DNA from: Biomaibacter acetigenes
Lineage (GTDB): Bacteria > Bacillota > Thermosediminibacteria > Thermosediminibacterales > Tepidanaerobacteraceae
Direction: 5' to 3'
Length of the DNA stretch: 64,000 nucleotides
Assembly: GCF_003691585.1 (NCBI RefSeq)
Contig: NZ_CP033169.1
Coordinates: 2,914,001 to 2,978,000, forward strand
Of the stretch, positions 9,716-17,267 are shown piece by piece. Numbering within the stretch: the stretch's first letter is position 1; every line of letters starts with the position of its first letter. A program made the translations under genes and the position numbers. The notes beneath the pieces are model-generated. The model was not told the origin of the DNA. It saw nothing but the letters and a program-made list of their open reading frames with translations, and did no database searches.

Positions 9716-9743
9716 AAAAAGGTCTCGAAAAAGAGACCTTTTT
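9716..9743. terminator. Bidirectional hairpin between divergent genes
   Basis: An 11-bp stem (AAAAAGGTCTC and GAGACCTTTTT) has A- and T-runs on its two sides. Because the flanking genes diverge, no visible gene should end here. It may be a leader attenuator for one of them, or the scar of a lost gene. Confidence 0.6.
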
Positions 9744-9856
9744 ACGCAAACATCTTATTGTCTTGAACAGGTTCCGAATATTATTTTAATACTTCTGATA
9801 TAATAAAAAAAATCTCCTTTGCAAAAATATAAGAAGAAATAATGGAGGGCTAAGCT

Positions 9857-10231
9857 ATGTGGGAAGAATTCAAAAAATTTGCCGTTAAGGGAAACGTATT
9901 GGATCTGGCGATCGGTGTCATTATTGGCGGAGCCTTCGGAAAAATTGTAACCTCGCTTGTAAATGATATAATAATGCCCATTGTCGGATTGCTGCTGGGA
10001 GGGATAAATTTTTCGAAACTGGAGTTTCGCTTTGGAAACGCCGTTATCAAATATGGCGCTTTTATTCAAAATCTCATTGATTTTATAATAATTTCCTTCT
10101 CCATTTTCATATTCATTCAATTAATCGGTAAACTGAGGAAAAGCGAAAAGCAAAAAAAGGCTGAGGATCCTGAATTAACAAGACAGGAAAAACTTCTCAC
10201 CGAAATTCGTGATTTACTTAAACGGCCCTAA
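9857..10231 (+). CDS. mscL: Large-conductance mechanosensitive channel
   Basis: MscL opens in response to membrane tension and releases solutes on osmotic downshock. The 124-residue protein has the canonical start ([21 protein letters not shown]), a first membrane helix with the pore-lining region [17 protein letters not shown], a periplasmic loop, a second helix around residues 70-95 and a charged C-terminal helix with [14 protein letters not shown] site lies ten bases before the ATG. It is a single-gene unit and a standard housekeeping channel. Confidence 0.95.
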   Translation: MWEEFKKFAVKGNVLDLAIGVIIGGAFGKIVTSLVNDIIMPIVGLLLGGINFSKLEFRFGNAVIKYGAFIQNLIDFIIISFSIFIFIQLIGKLRKSEKQKKAEDPELTRQEKLLTEIRDLLKRP

Positions 10232-10315
10232 TCAAGCAGATCCAAATCCCACTTTTTAAGGATAGATCCGCTAATATTTTTAAAAAGCCTGAGCTGCAAA
10301 ATCATGCGGGTCTTC

Positions 10316-10564
10316 TTATACCAGAGCAGTTACTATAGGATCTTCGCTTGCGCGCCTGACAGTGGAGAATCCATTTCCCTGCTTTTCAAGAATCCAGACA
10401 TCTTCTGGATTCAATGCATCAACGAAATGAGTGCTCTTGCCTGCACCGTTTTTACCGATTACAACAGTTAATGATGCCAAAGCATCTGTAGAAGAATCAT
10501 ACCAGAGCTTACCCATTTTTACAGGAAAATTATTGCAAGAAAAACTTGCAATTCGCTCTGGCAA
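10316..10564 (-). pseudogene. AAA-family ATPase remnant
   Basis: Only 82 codons are left. They contain the Walker A motif IGKNGAGKST and, immediately afterwards, HFVDALNPEDVWILEKQGNGFSTV, which in intact AAA ATPases of this type lies hundreds of residues further along. The middle of the gene, including Walker B, has been deleted. There is no convincing ribosome-binding site. Predicted ATPases of this group often accompany defence or toxin genes, but nothing of that kind remains next to it. Confidence 0.65.
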
Positions 10565-10700
10565 TCGGAGGGTACATCATGACTATAAGGCCCATAGCAA
10601 TGGGAATGGAATAGGAAAAACCTCCATTTAAAATATTTGTATAAGTATGATATAATCATATTGGTAAACATTTTATGCTTTCTCAAATCGAGGTGCAAAA

Positions 10701-11123
10701 ATGATTGAATTGAGGGTTAAAGCCGTTACTGTGGATGCCGCCGGTAATTTTTCGGTGCTGCTGGTGGATGATGAAGAAAAAAAGGTGCTCCCTATAGTGA
10801 TAGGAGCACTGGAGGCTCATAACATAGCCATGCCCATTCAGGGAATCACACCGCCCAGGCCGTTGACCCCCGACCTCCTGAAATCTGCCATAGAGCATCT
10901 CGGGGGAACACCCGAGAAAGTGGTTATCACCGACCTCAGGGATAACACCTATTTTGCAGAAATCCATTTGCGGCAAAACGGTCGGATTATCACGCTGGAT
11001 TCCAGGCCCAGCGACGCCATAGCCCTGGCCGTGCGGTGCAATATCCCGATCTTTATAAACACCGGGCTGGTGGAGTTCACCTATGACATGTCGGATATAA
11101 AGTTTGAAGAGGGGAATGGATGA
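10701..11123 (+). CDS. Bifunctional nuclease family (DUF151) protein
   Basis: A 140-residue protein of the family named after plant bifunctional nucleases. Bacterial members are conserved but poorly characterised. Typical motifs are VLPIVIGALEAHNIA near residue 35 and the DSRPSDAIALAVR block near residue 100. The ATG at 10701 follows an AGGTGC-type site. Its 3' end overlaps the arsC gene on the other strand by 47 bases, so the C-terminal codons of both genes share DNA. It is probably transcribed alone. Confidence 0.85.
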   Translation: MIELRVKAVTVDAAGNFSVLLVDDEEKKVLPIVIGALEAHNIAMPIQGITPPRPLTPDLLKSAIEHLGGTPEKVVITDLRDNTYFAEIHLRQNGRIITLDSRPSDAIALAVRCNIPIFINTGLVEFTYDMSDIKFEEGNG

Positions 11124-11442
11124 ACTTTTTTCCGACAGGGTCATCCAATCCCCAGTCTTCCCTTATTTTACATGGTACAAAGGTGCACTCTACATTACAC
11201 CCCATGGTAATCAAAATATCAAGTTCGGATGGTATATCCTTCAAAAGCTTCGGATATTGTTCACTCAAATCAATACCCTTTTCCTTCATGACGGCCACCG
11301 CATTGGGATCTATTTCCGAGGCCGGGTGTGTTCCGGCACTGAAAGCCTCTATCACATCCTTGCCGTATTTTCTTGCAAAACCTTCCGCCATCTGACTTCT
11401 GCAGGAATTTCCCACACATATGAAACCAACTTTTAATGCCAT
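11077..11442 (-). CDS. arsC: Arsenate reductase, LMW phosphatase type, C-terminus replaced
   Basis: Thioredoxin-coupled arsenate reductases convert arsenate to arsenite using three cysteines. The P-loop CVGNSCRS at residues about 10-17 holds the nucleophilic Cys and its Arg. MGCNVECTFVPC holds the resolving cysteines, and EDWGLDDP follows as in the family. After DPVGKK the sequence departs from family members and ends with an unrelated 16-residue tail read from the opposite strand of the bfn gene. About 20 C-terminal residues, normally a helix, appear to be lost. The catalytic residues remain, so partial activity cannot be excluded. Confidence 0.8.
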   Translation of the reverse strand: MALKVGFICVGNSCRSQMAEGFARKYGKDVIEAFSAGTHPASEIDPNAVAVMKEKGIDLSEQYPKLLKDIPSELDILITMGCNVECTFVPCKIREDWGLDDPVGKKFIHSPLQTLYPTCHR

Positions 11443-11650
11443 TTATCGATGTTCCTCCTTTTGCAGATTTTTAACAAAAGCCAGGTTAATTTGTCGAATT
11501 ATAATCATATAGTATATGTTGGCTAAATTCTTGTCAATGCCATTGCTTTAAATTCACTTCTATTCTTGTATTATTCATCGAAGTGAGTAAAAAAACATTG
11601 AAGTTCAGTCGGAAATTTAATATAATTGAGACAGGGAGAGGGAGGAAAGG

Positions 11651-12241
11651 ATGATGAGCATGCCCTTGGAAGATATGGAGAAGATGAAAAAAGAGGTTGC
11701 CGGAGGAGCAGACGATCGCCCGGATGAGCCAAAAATTCCTGAAATCGGTTATTTCTACCTTGCACAACAGATAAATACTCTTATGCAAATGTTAAATGAA
11801 TCCAGAAATAATACGGATATACGGTTTGATAATCAAAGGCAGGAATTTAAGGCCGAAATAAGAGGACTAAGAGAAGAAATTAAAAACGATATAAGTGAAT
11901 TAAAAGGCGAATTTAATGATTTCAGGAATAATACAGATATACGTTTTGATAATCAAAAGCAGGAATTTAAGGCTGAAATAAAAGGACTAAAAGATGAAAT
12001 CAAAAAAGATATAAGTGAATTAAAAGGCGAATTTAACGTTTTTAGGAATAATACAGATATACGTTTCGATAATCAAAAGCAGGAATTTAAGGCTGAAATA
12101 AAAGGACTAAAAGATGAAATCAAAAAAGATATAAGTGAATTAAAAGGCGAATTTAACGGTATTAAAACATGGTTTATTGGAACAATAGTCGGAATTGTAG
12201 GCATTATTATTGCCATCGTTGGGTTAATATTAAAATCATAG
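11651..12241 (+). CDS. Tandem-repeat coiled-coil protein with C-terminal membrane anchor
   Basis: This 196-residue protein is not a recognised enzyme. Residues about 55-174 consist of three copies of a 40-residue unit (RNNTDIRFDNQKQEFKAEIK, then a Lys/Glu-rich amphipathic stretch ending ELKGEF). The last two copies are almost identical. A hydrophobic segment of about 23 residues near the C-terminus (FIGTIVGIVGIIIAIVGLIL) should span the membrane. The layout resembles small coiled-coil, tail-anchored proteins related to haemolysin XhlA or DUF1640. A GGAGG site precedes the ATG at 11651. Function unknown; a membrane-tethered rod is the simplest reading. Confidence 0.7.
   Translation: MMSMPLEDMEKMKKEVAGGADDRPDEPKIPEIGYFYLAQQINTLMQMLNESRNNTDIRFDNQRQEFKAEIRGLREEIKNDISELKGEFNDFRNNTDIRFDNQKQEFKAEIKGLKDEIKKDISELKGEFNVFRNNTDIRFDNQKQEFKAEIKGLKDEIKKDISELKGEFNGIKTWFIGTIVGIVGIIIAIVGLILKS
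11806..12165 (+). repeat. Three direct repeats of 120 bp inside a coding region
   Basis: Three in-frame 120-bp units (40 codons each). Units two and three differ at only a few positions, while unit one is more divergent, which points to a recent duplication of the last unit. Confidence 0.9.
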
Positions 12242-12260
12242 GGTGGAGAAATCCACCCTA
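12239..12260. terminator. Terminator between convergent genes
   Basis: A 9-bp stem (TAGGGTGGA and TCCACCCTA) is closed by a GAAA tetraloop and followed by AT-rich sequence with a T-run. It can serve both the repeat protein gene and the convergent MoaD-like gene. Confidence 0.75.
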
Positions 12261-12268
12261 TATAATTT

Positions 12269-12529
12269 TTATCCTCCCAATGTGGGCTGGTAAAGCATGA
12301 TCTCCTGGCCTTCCGCCACGACTGTTTCCCTGTCTCTTACAGTTTTATTGTCCAGAACATAATACACATACTTCATGTTTGCGGTGCGGTCTTTAAGCTG
12401 CGGAAAACGCTCCAGCAGTTCTCGCTCTAAGTCAAGTATCTTAATCGGTCCATCGATGTCCATCTCGTATTTTTCCAGTTTTAAAAATAGGTTCAATGGA
12501 GTTCCAAACTTGACGGTAATTTTCCCCAT
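12269..12529 (-). CDS. MoaD/ThiS-like ubiquitin-fold sulfur carrier
   Basis: An 86-residue protein of the beta-grasp sulfur-carrier superfamily. It ends in LYQPTLGG, and the terminal Gly-Gly is the site where an E1-like enzyme would adenylate and thiolate it. Such proteins carry sulfur for molybdopterin, thiamine, tungstopterin or thio-modified metabolites. No moaE, moeB or thiF lies nearby. It is the last gene of the minus-strand unit that begins with arsR, 27 bases after the hydrogenase-like gene. AGGAGG lies upstream of the ATG. Its role beside arsA genes is unknown; delivering sulfur to a cofactor or thiolating the metalloid is speculation. Confidence 0.75.
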   Translation of the reverse strand: MGKITVKFGTPLNLFLKLEKYEMDIDGPIKILDLERELLERFPQLKDRTANMKYVYYVLDNKTVRDRETVVAEGQEIMLYQPTLGG

Positions 12530-12556
12530 ATGATTCCCTCCTATAAATTTTTCGGG

Positions 12557-13297
12557 TCAACTTTTGGTGCGATTTGCCTTTCCTTTCACCATAATCCTCT
12601 CGCAATATATTCCTATTCTCTTTTCAACAGGCTCAGCCGTGGTCATACCTGGGCCATTGATACATCCGCCCTCACAGGCCAGCAGCTCCATTCCATAAGA
12701 AGCCATGGAATCAGCATCAAAATTTTCCAAGAAATTCGATACATTTTTCAACCCGGATTTAAAAAAAGAAAGGATGCCGGTTTCAACCCAGATAGGCGGT
12801 TCAGATAAGAATTTTGTTTCGCTCGAGTTTTGCATATCTATCTTCTGCCCTGTCAGAATTTGCCTCAGTTCCTTAAAAGTTATGACGAGGTCTACATATT
12901 GCGTCTTGTAAAAGCGAACTTCTTCCCACTTTTTGGCTTCACAGGGACCTATAAAAACCGTCTTTGCCCCGGGAAATCTCTCTTTCAAACGGCGGCCGTG
13001 CAACACCATGGGCGACGGTATGTTGAGCAAATATTTCTTAAGTCCGGGGTAATGGGAGTCTATCAGGCCCCATACCACCGGACATGAATTGTATATGATA
13101 GGTTTCCGGCTATAGCCTGCAGCTCTTTCCCGAGCTTCGACTATGTCGGGCAAAACCGTTATCGTCTCTTCGATCCCATAAAAACCGAGTTTCTTGAGGG
13201 CGCCCGCAACTTTCCCCGCATTTTCCTCGAATTCCGCCAGATAAGACGGAGCCAGGCTGGCTATGACCTTATGTCCCTCGGCCAACCAGCTTTCCAA
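12557..13297 (-). CDS. Iron-hydrogenase large-subunit C-terminal domain protein without ferredoxin domain
   Basis: The sequence matches the H-cluster-binding fold of [FeFe] hydrogenases: KVIASLAPSYLAEFEE at the N-terminus, then NSCPVVW, IGPCEAKKWEE and LLACEGGCINGPG, which supply the four cysteines that hold the cubane cluster. In relatives, an N-terminal two-cluster ferredoxin domain leads into this point; here it is absent, and an in-frame stop shows that it is not simply hidden upstream. A TTG start at 13297 is preferred because AAAGGAGT lies nine bases upstream; a GTG at 13318 would place that site inside the gene. Sequence alone does not show whether it makes hydrogen or acts as a redox sensor. 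It lies in the arsenic operon. Confidence 0.78.
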   Translation of the reverse strand: MESWLAEGHKVIASLAPSYLAEFEENAGKVAGALKKLGFYGIEETITVLPDIVEARERAAGYSRKPIIYNSCPVVWGLIDSHYPGLKKYLLNIPSPMVLHGRRLKERFPGAKTVFIGPCEAKKWEEVRFYKTQYVDLVITFKELRQILTGQKIDMQNSSETKFLSEPPIWVETGILSFFKSGLKNVSNFLENFDADSMASYGMELLACEGGCINGPGMTTAEPVEKRIGIYCERIMVKGKANRTKS

Positions 13298-13379
13298 TTT
13301 TGAAATACTCCTTTGCACAGACGTCTAACTCCCCGATTCAAATCAAATTTTCTTTGACCGCATTACTTACCATTTATTG

Positions 13380-13712
13380 CTATATATGCTTCTTTATTAC
13401 GTCATAAAACATTTCATTTGATATGCCGCCGTAAAATCTGGGTTTTCCGTTAATTAATGTCAGCGGCAGGCCATAACCTTTCTCCAGCAATTTAAGGGCC
13501 TCATCATATCCTTCCAGCCCGTCTTCAATTACATCGACAAATTCTGTTTCCACTTTTTCATTTATGTCGCTGTCTTTTATAAACCGGACAAATTCATCAT
13601 ACATTTCTCCCATAGTCATGGTCGGGGCACAGCCCCCACCGCAGCTGCAGCCTCCGCCCGAGGCCCCGTCTCTTACGCCAAATACCTGCACTTTTACTTT
13701 TTCACTCATCAT
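13380..13712 (-). CDS. Cysteine-rich thioredoxin-fold-like protein of the ars operon
   Basis: A 110-residue protein with a Gly/Cys cluster GGGCSCGGGCAP near residue 20, well suited to binding a soft metal or metalloid. The C-terminal half ends with LPLTLINGKPRFYGGIS, similar to the cis-Pro strand of thioredoxin-like and ArsD-like proteins. The start codon overlaps the stop of arsA-2 (ATGA arrangement), showing tight coupling. It resembles ArsD in size and position, but this operon already has a standard ArsD, so it is probably a second metallochaperone or redox partner. Exact function not known. Confidence 0.7.
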   Translation of the reverse strand: MMSEKVKVQVFGVRDGASGGGCSCGGGCAPTMTMGEMYDEFVRFIKDSDINEKVETEFVDVIEDGLEGYDEALKLLEKGYGLPLTLINGKPRFYGGISNEMFYDVIKKHI

Positions 13713-14614
13713 AAACTCTCCTTTTCAAAAATATTATACGATATTCTTTCCAACATTTCCATGCCTTTTATCTGTCTTTCATACATGGGCACAGGCAGTA
13801 CGACCGCCTCATTGAATCTTTCCTTAATTTCTTCAAGGTATTTCAACTGCATGTTCCTTCTATTTTTAAAGAAAGAGGTTACGGCCTGCTCTTCGGGTAT
13901 AATCATATTTGCTACGATCATCCGGGTTTTTATCCCGACCGTCTTCAATTCTTCCGACGCCCTGTATGCTTCAATGATGGGCGTTTTTTCGGGATACATC
14001 ACAAAACTAAAAGTGGTTTCTTCCTCATTCTTCATCATCTCTATGACTTTATCAAATTTTTCCTTCTGCTCTTTATCAGCTTCACTGATACCTGCGGACA
14101 ATCTCGCCTTTAACTGTATCTGCTTGCTCCAATCCATAGGCAGTTCCAGAAGCCTTAATGTATGACCTGTAGGAGCCGTATCAAACACAATCACTTCAAA
14201 ATCCTCTTTGCCGGCATATTCAATAAACTTTTGAAAGGCCGCCATTTCCTCGGTGCATGGCGAGTTCAGCTCTTCCTCCATAGCCTTTACCGTATTTTCA
14301 TCAAATTTGCCTCTAACATCTTCCAATATTTGGTTTTTATAGTCCTCCATCGCTTTCTTCTGATCAATTTTTACCGCATACAGGTTTTCCAGACCATCTA
14401 TCTTTGTTATTTCATCTGTAACCGGCTTATCCAGCACATTTCCTATATGGGCGGCAGGATCTGTGGTCAGCAGTAAGGTTTTAAAGCCCTTTTTCGCGGT
14501 CTGCACAGCGGTGATACAGGCCATGGAGGTCTTCCCTACACCGCCTTTCCCCGAATAAAAGATGTTTTTTCTCCTGCCATTTTGCGGATAGATGAGTTTG
14601 TCGATATTATTCAT
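13709..14614 (-). CDS. arsA: ArsA-type ATPase, second copy
   Basis: ArsA is the ATPase that powers arsenite or antimonite export. This protein has the deviant Walker A loop YSGKGGVGKTS, a switch region DTAPTGHTLRLL and the ArsA signature. It is about 300 residues, equal to one half of the fused proteobacterial enzyme. A metal-site Cys in the NSPCTEEMA segment is present. The start is uncertain: an ATG at 14614 is used here, but a GTG at 14644, which overlaps the end of arsA-1, is possible. It probably pairs with the adjacent copy to form the pseudo-dimer that other species make from one polypeptide. Confidence 0.87.
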   Translation of the reverse strand: MNNIDKLIYPQNGRRKNIFYSGKGGVGKTSMACITAVQTAKKGFKTLLLTTDPAAHIGNVLDKPVTDEITKIDGLENLYAVKIDQKKAMEDYKNQILEDVRGKFDENTVKAMEEELNSPCTEEMAAFQKFIEYAGKEDFEVIVFDTAPTGHTLRLLELPMDWSKQIQLKARLSAGISEADKEQKEKFDKVIEMMKNEEETTFSFVMYPEKTPIIEAYRASEELKTVGIKTRMIVANMIIPEEQAVTSFFKNRRNMQLKYLEEIKERFNEAVVLPVPMYERQIKGMEMLERISYNIFEKESL

Positions 14615-14627
14615 GATGGTCACTTCA

Positions 14628-15524
14628 TTATTCACGTTTGTCACTTCCCTTAAACAGTATTCCGGAACTTTTTCTGAACATCTCTATTCCTTTCATTTCG
14701 GAATCAAAGAGTTCCATAGTCTTAATTGGGATGGTCATAAAAGTATCCTTTGCTTTATTTAAATAAGTTTGCTGCATATCATATCTTGATTTAAAAAACG
14801 GATTTACGGCTTCTTCCTTCGGGATAAGACCGTTGATAATGATCTTTGTCGTGGTGATGCCGATTTCCTTCAATTCATTGGAGGACCTTACGGTTTCCGC
14901 GAGCGAGGTCTCTTCGGGCTGCATGACGAATATAAATTCCGTCTGTTTGGGGTCCCTTAACTTTGCAACAGCATCATCGTATTTTTTCTTGCTTTCCTGA
15001 ATCAGTGCCACAGGACCCATGCATGTCTGGCCGCTGCCTTTGGAGCTTTCCTCAATATGCTTGCTCCAATCCACGGGCAATTCCAAAAGTCTAATAGTGT
15101 GGCCGGTTGGAGCAGTATCAAAGACGACGACATCATAAGAATCCTCTTCTATAAAATCTATAAATTTATCAAAGGATGCCATTTCCTCTGTGCATGGACC
15201 GCTCAACTGTTCCTCAGCAATTTTCAACATTTCCTCGTCAAAAAGTTCCCGCATAGGGGCAAGGGACCTTTCCTTGTACTCGGCCGTAGCTTTGTCAGGA
15301 TCGATTTCCATGGCATACAAGTTGTCTATGCCATTGATCTTTGTCACCTTATGGCCAATATCCTGTTCAAAAACATCCGCTAAGTTTGATGCGGGGTCTG
15401 TGGTTACAATTAGCGTCTTATGACCCGAATCTGCATAGTAAACTCCGGTGGTGCAGGCCATGGAAGTCTTGCCTACGCCGCCTTTGCCGGAAAAAAATAT
15501 AAATCTTGTTCCCATCGAATTCAT
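14628..15524 (-). CDS. arsA: ArsA-type ATPase, first copy
   Basis: ArsA/GET3-family ATPase of 298 residues. Walker A is FSGKGGVGKTS, the switch II region is FDTAPTGHTIRLLELP, and SGPCTEEMA carries a candidate metalloid-binding Cys. A further Cys occurs in GSGQTCMGP, in the region where ArsA proteins carry their metal site. It is not a tandem fusion, since the two halves are encoded by adjacent genes that overlap by a few bases. It overlaps arsD upstream by four bases. No intact ArsB or Acr3 pump is encoded in the same transcript; the nearest intact membrane partner is the permease at 18.4-19.3 kb. Confidence 0.9.
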   Translation of the reverse strand: MNSMGTRFIFFSGKGGVGKTSMACTTGVYYADSGHKTLIVTTDPASNLADVFEQDIGHKVTKINGIDNLYAMEIDPDKATAEYKERSLAPMRELFDEEMLKIAEEQLSGPCTEEMASFDKFIDFIEEDSYDVVVFDTAPTGHTIRLLELPVDWSKHIEESSKGSGQTCMGPVALIQESKKKYDDAVAKLRDPKQTEFIFVMQPEETSLAETVRSSNELKEIGITTTKIIINGLIPKEEAVNPFFKSRYDMQQTYLNKAKDTFMTIPIKTMELFDSEMKGIEMFRKSSGILFKGSDKRE

Positions 15525-15844
15525 CTCCCGTTTTTTTCTTCTATTTTTTTCTCCAACTCCTCCAGCGTCGGATACTGGTATATTTTGATTACTTCGCCGT
15601 TAAGGGTTGTTATGGGCAACACTTGCTTCCCGTTGTCTCTTATCAGATTGTAAACGCCCTGATTTTCCCGGAATTTCAACGGTTGCTGCGTAATCATGTA
15701 CCTGTATATTTCAATATCCTGATATTTCTTTTTCAGGTACTTAATGTTTTCATTCAACCTGATCTGAGTCTCGTCCGGAGCTGGACCGCATAGTCCTGTA
15801 GAACAGCACATCGGTGGATCAAAGAATTCTATTTTCACAATCAC
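15521..15844 (-). CDS. arsD: Arsenite metallochaperone and co-repressor ArsD
   Basis: ArsD passes trivalent arsenic to ArsA. The 107-residue protein starts with the typical EFFDPPMCCSTGLCG segment; its vicinal CysCys and the following Cys are the arsenite ligands. Length and the thioredoxin-like fold pattern (LPITTLNGEV) agree with the family. It follows arsR by about 60 bases of AT-rich DNA that contains an ATATGA-type half site, and it overlaps arsA-1. The C-terminal vicinal Cys pairs seen in some homologues are absent, but these are not required for function. Confidence 0.92.
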   Translation of the reverse strand: MIVKIEFFDPPMCCSTGLCGPAPDETQIRLNENIKYLKKKYQDIEIYRYMITQQPLKFRENQGVYNLIRDNGKQVLPITTLNGEVIKIYQYPTLEELEKKIEEKNGR

Positions 15845-15902
15845 AGCCTCCTATATGATTATAATTGAATATATGAATATTAAAGATGAAAAATAAAACA
15901 AA

Positions 15903-16250
15903 TTATGTTAACTTATCGCATGCTAAGTCAATTGCCGCATCATTGTTAAGTCTTTCAATATCCTCCAAGCATCGGGGATTTTCCGCCAGCTTATTTTTCA
16001 AAAAATCATATAACAATTTGTTCTCTTCGATAAACTTATTATTAATTTTATAATAAACCCACTGGGATTTTTTTTCGCATGTTATTATTCCCGCACTTTT
16101 TAATCTGTTTAAATGACGTGAAGTATTTGATTGGTTCATACCAAGTACGGTCTCTATCCTGCATACGCAGAATACCCCTTTTGTCAGCAGATTGAATATC
16201 CTTATCCTGTTTTCATCTCCCAGCACTTTAAAAATTTCTATTAGATCCAA
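15903..16250 (-). CDS. arsR: ArsR-family metalloregulator, first copy
   Basis: Winged-helix repressor that leaves DNA when it binds arsenite or another soft metal. The FCVCRIE motif in the recognition region provides the CxC metal ligands, and NQSNTSRHLNRLKSAGI is the DNA-reading helix. A TTG start at 16250 is preferred because GGGGGTG lies six bases before it; an upstream ATG would give a short hydrophobic leader. It is the first gene of the arsRDAA operon that continues to the MoaD-like gene. An exact inverted repeat lies just upstream of the start. Confidence 0.9.
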   Translation of the reverse strand: MDLIEIFKVLGDENRIRIFNLLTKGVFCVCRIETVLGMNQSNTSRHLNRLKSAGIITCEKKSQWVYYKINNKFIEENKLLYDFLKNKLAENPRCLEDIERLNNDAAIDLACDKLT

Positions 16251-16264
16251 TTTATCACCCCCAT

Positions 16265-16282
16265 ATATGATTATATTCATAT
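16265..16282. promoter_or_regulatory. Probable ArsR operator
   Basis: An inverted repeat ATATGA-TTATAT-TCATAT lies directly upstream of the arsR start. Related half sites (ATATGATTATAA and ATATGAATATT) recur between arsR and arsD at about 15853-15885. Position and symmetry fit autoregulation by ArsR. Confidence 0.65.
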
Positions 16283-16342
16283 TCACTCATATAATATACT
16301 GCTTAATCTATTTTGTCAACGAGGGCTTTAATAATTTTTTGT

Positions 16343-17267
16343 TTATTGCAAAAATCCCCTTAATATGACATCTTCAGCCTCTTTTTCCGAAAGGCCCAGG
16401 GTCTCCAGCTTCATCAACTGTTCCTCGGCAATCTTTCCTATGGCTGCTTCATGGGTGAGCTGCGCATCGGGGTACTCAGCCGATATGGCCGGGGAAGAGC
16501 TTATCTTGCCCTGGTCCATGATGATGGAATCACATTCAACGTGGCCTCTGGCGGAGGCTTTCGCTACCATTACCGGGCGGAAGATCTGTTTTGAATCATC
16601 TTTTGCCACCGAGCGTGGAAATTACTTTTGCATTGCTCCCCTTGCCTTCCAGCTCTATGAGCATGTCCGATACCGCCTCCTGACGGCTGTGGGTTAAAAG
16701 GCGTTCTACGATGGTGAGACTTGCACCTTCGGCAAGTTTTGCCTTGGTATCACGGATGGTGCTGTCGACTCCCTTTATCTGGGTCAGTTCCACCTCCACT
16801 ATGGAATCTTTCTCCATAGTAAGAATGGTCTTTGGATTCAGTACTCTTTCGCCGGTACCACCGCCTTCGCCATAATGCTTTTCTACATATTTCATCCTGG
16901 CACCTTTATGGACTATTATCTCATGAATACCGTCATGCTGGGACTTTTTTGAGCCGGGGTTATGTATCCCGCAGCCTGCCACTACTGTTACATCGGCTCC
17001 TTGGCCTATTTCTATGGTGTTGTATACCACATCGGTCACTCCGGAAAGGGTAATCAAAACCGGTATGTGGACCGCCTCGTTTTTTGTGCCGGGAGCTACT
17101 ATGACGTTGATACCGGGTTTGTCCATTTTCGGCCTGACCTGTATATGGGCCGAAGACCTTCTCTCAACACCCTGCCCATCCTTGCGGATATTGAAAGCGC
17201 CCGAGGGAATATTGTGAAGGTCGGCTATGGTTTTTAGAAGTTCACTGTCTATAGCACTCAAGTTCAT
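16343..17267 (-). pseudogene. sufB: SufB/SufD-type scaffold protein, one frameshift
   Basis: Scaffold component of the minimal SUF iron-sulfur assembly system. From the ATG at 17267 (GGAGG eight bases upstream) the frame carries VIVAPGTKNEAVHIPVL, GIHEIIVHKGAR and LLTHSRQEAVSDM. Near 16605 one extra base ends the frame. The next frame restores RPVMVAKASARGHVECDSI and EYPDAQLTHEAAIGKI, the typical SufB/D C-terminus with a His and Glu in the SufC-contact region, and stops at 16343. With the base removed it would be about 308 residues, as in archaeal-type SufB. Its partner sufC is more badly damaged, so the system is probably dead. Confidence 0.8.

Noticed and set aside
9716-9743. Rho-independent terminator of a gene on the plus strand
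   Set aside because: No gene precedes it on the plus strand, and the flanking genes diverge. Kept only as a hairpin of uncertain role.
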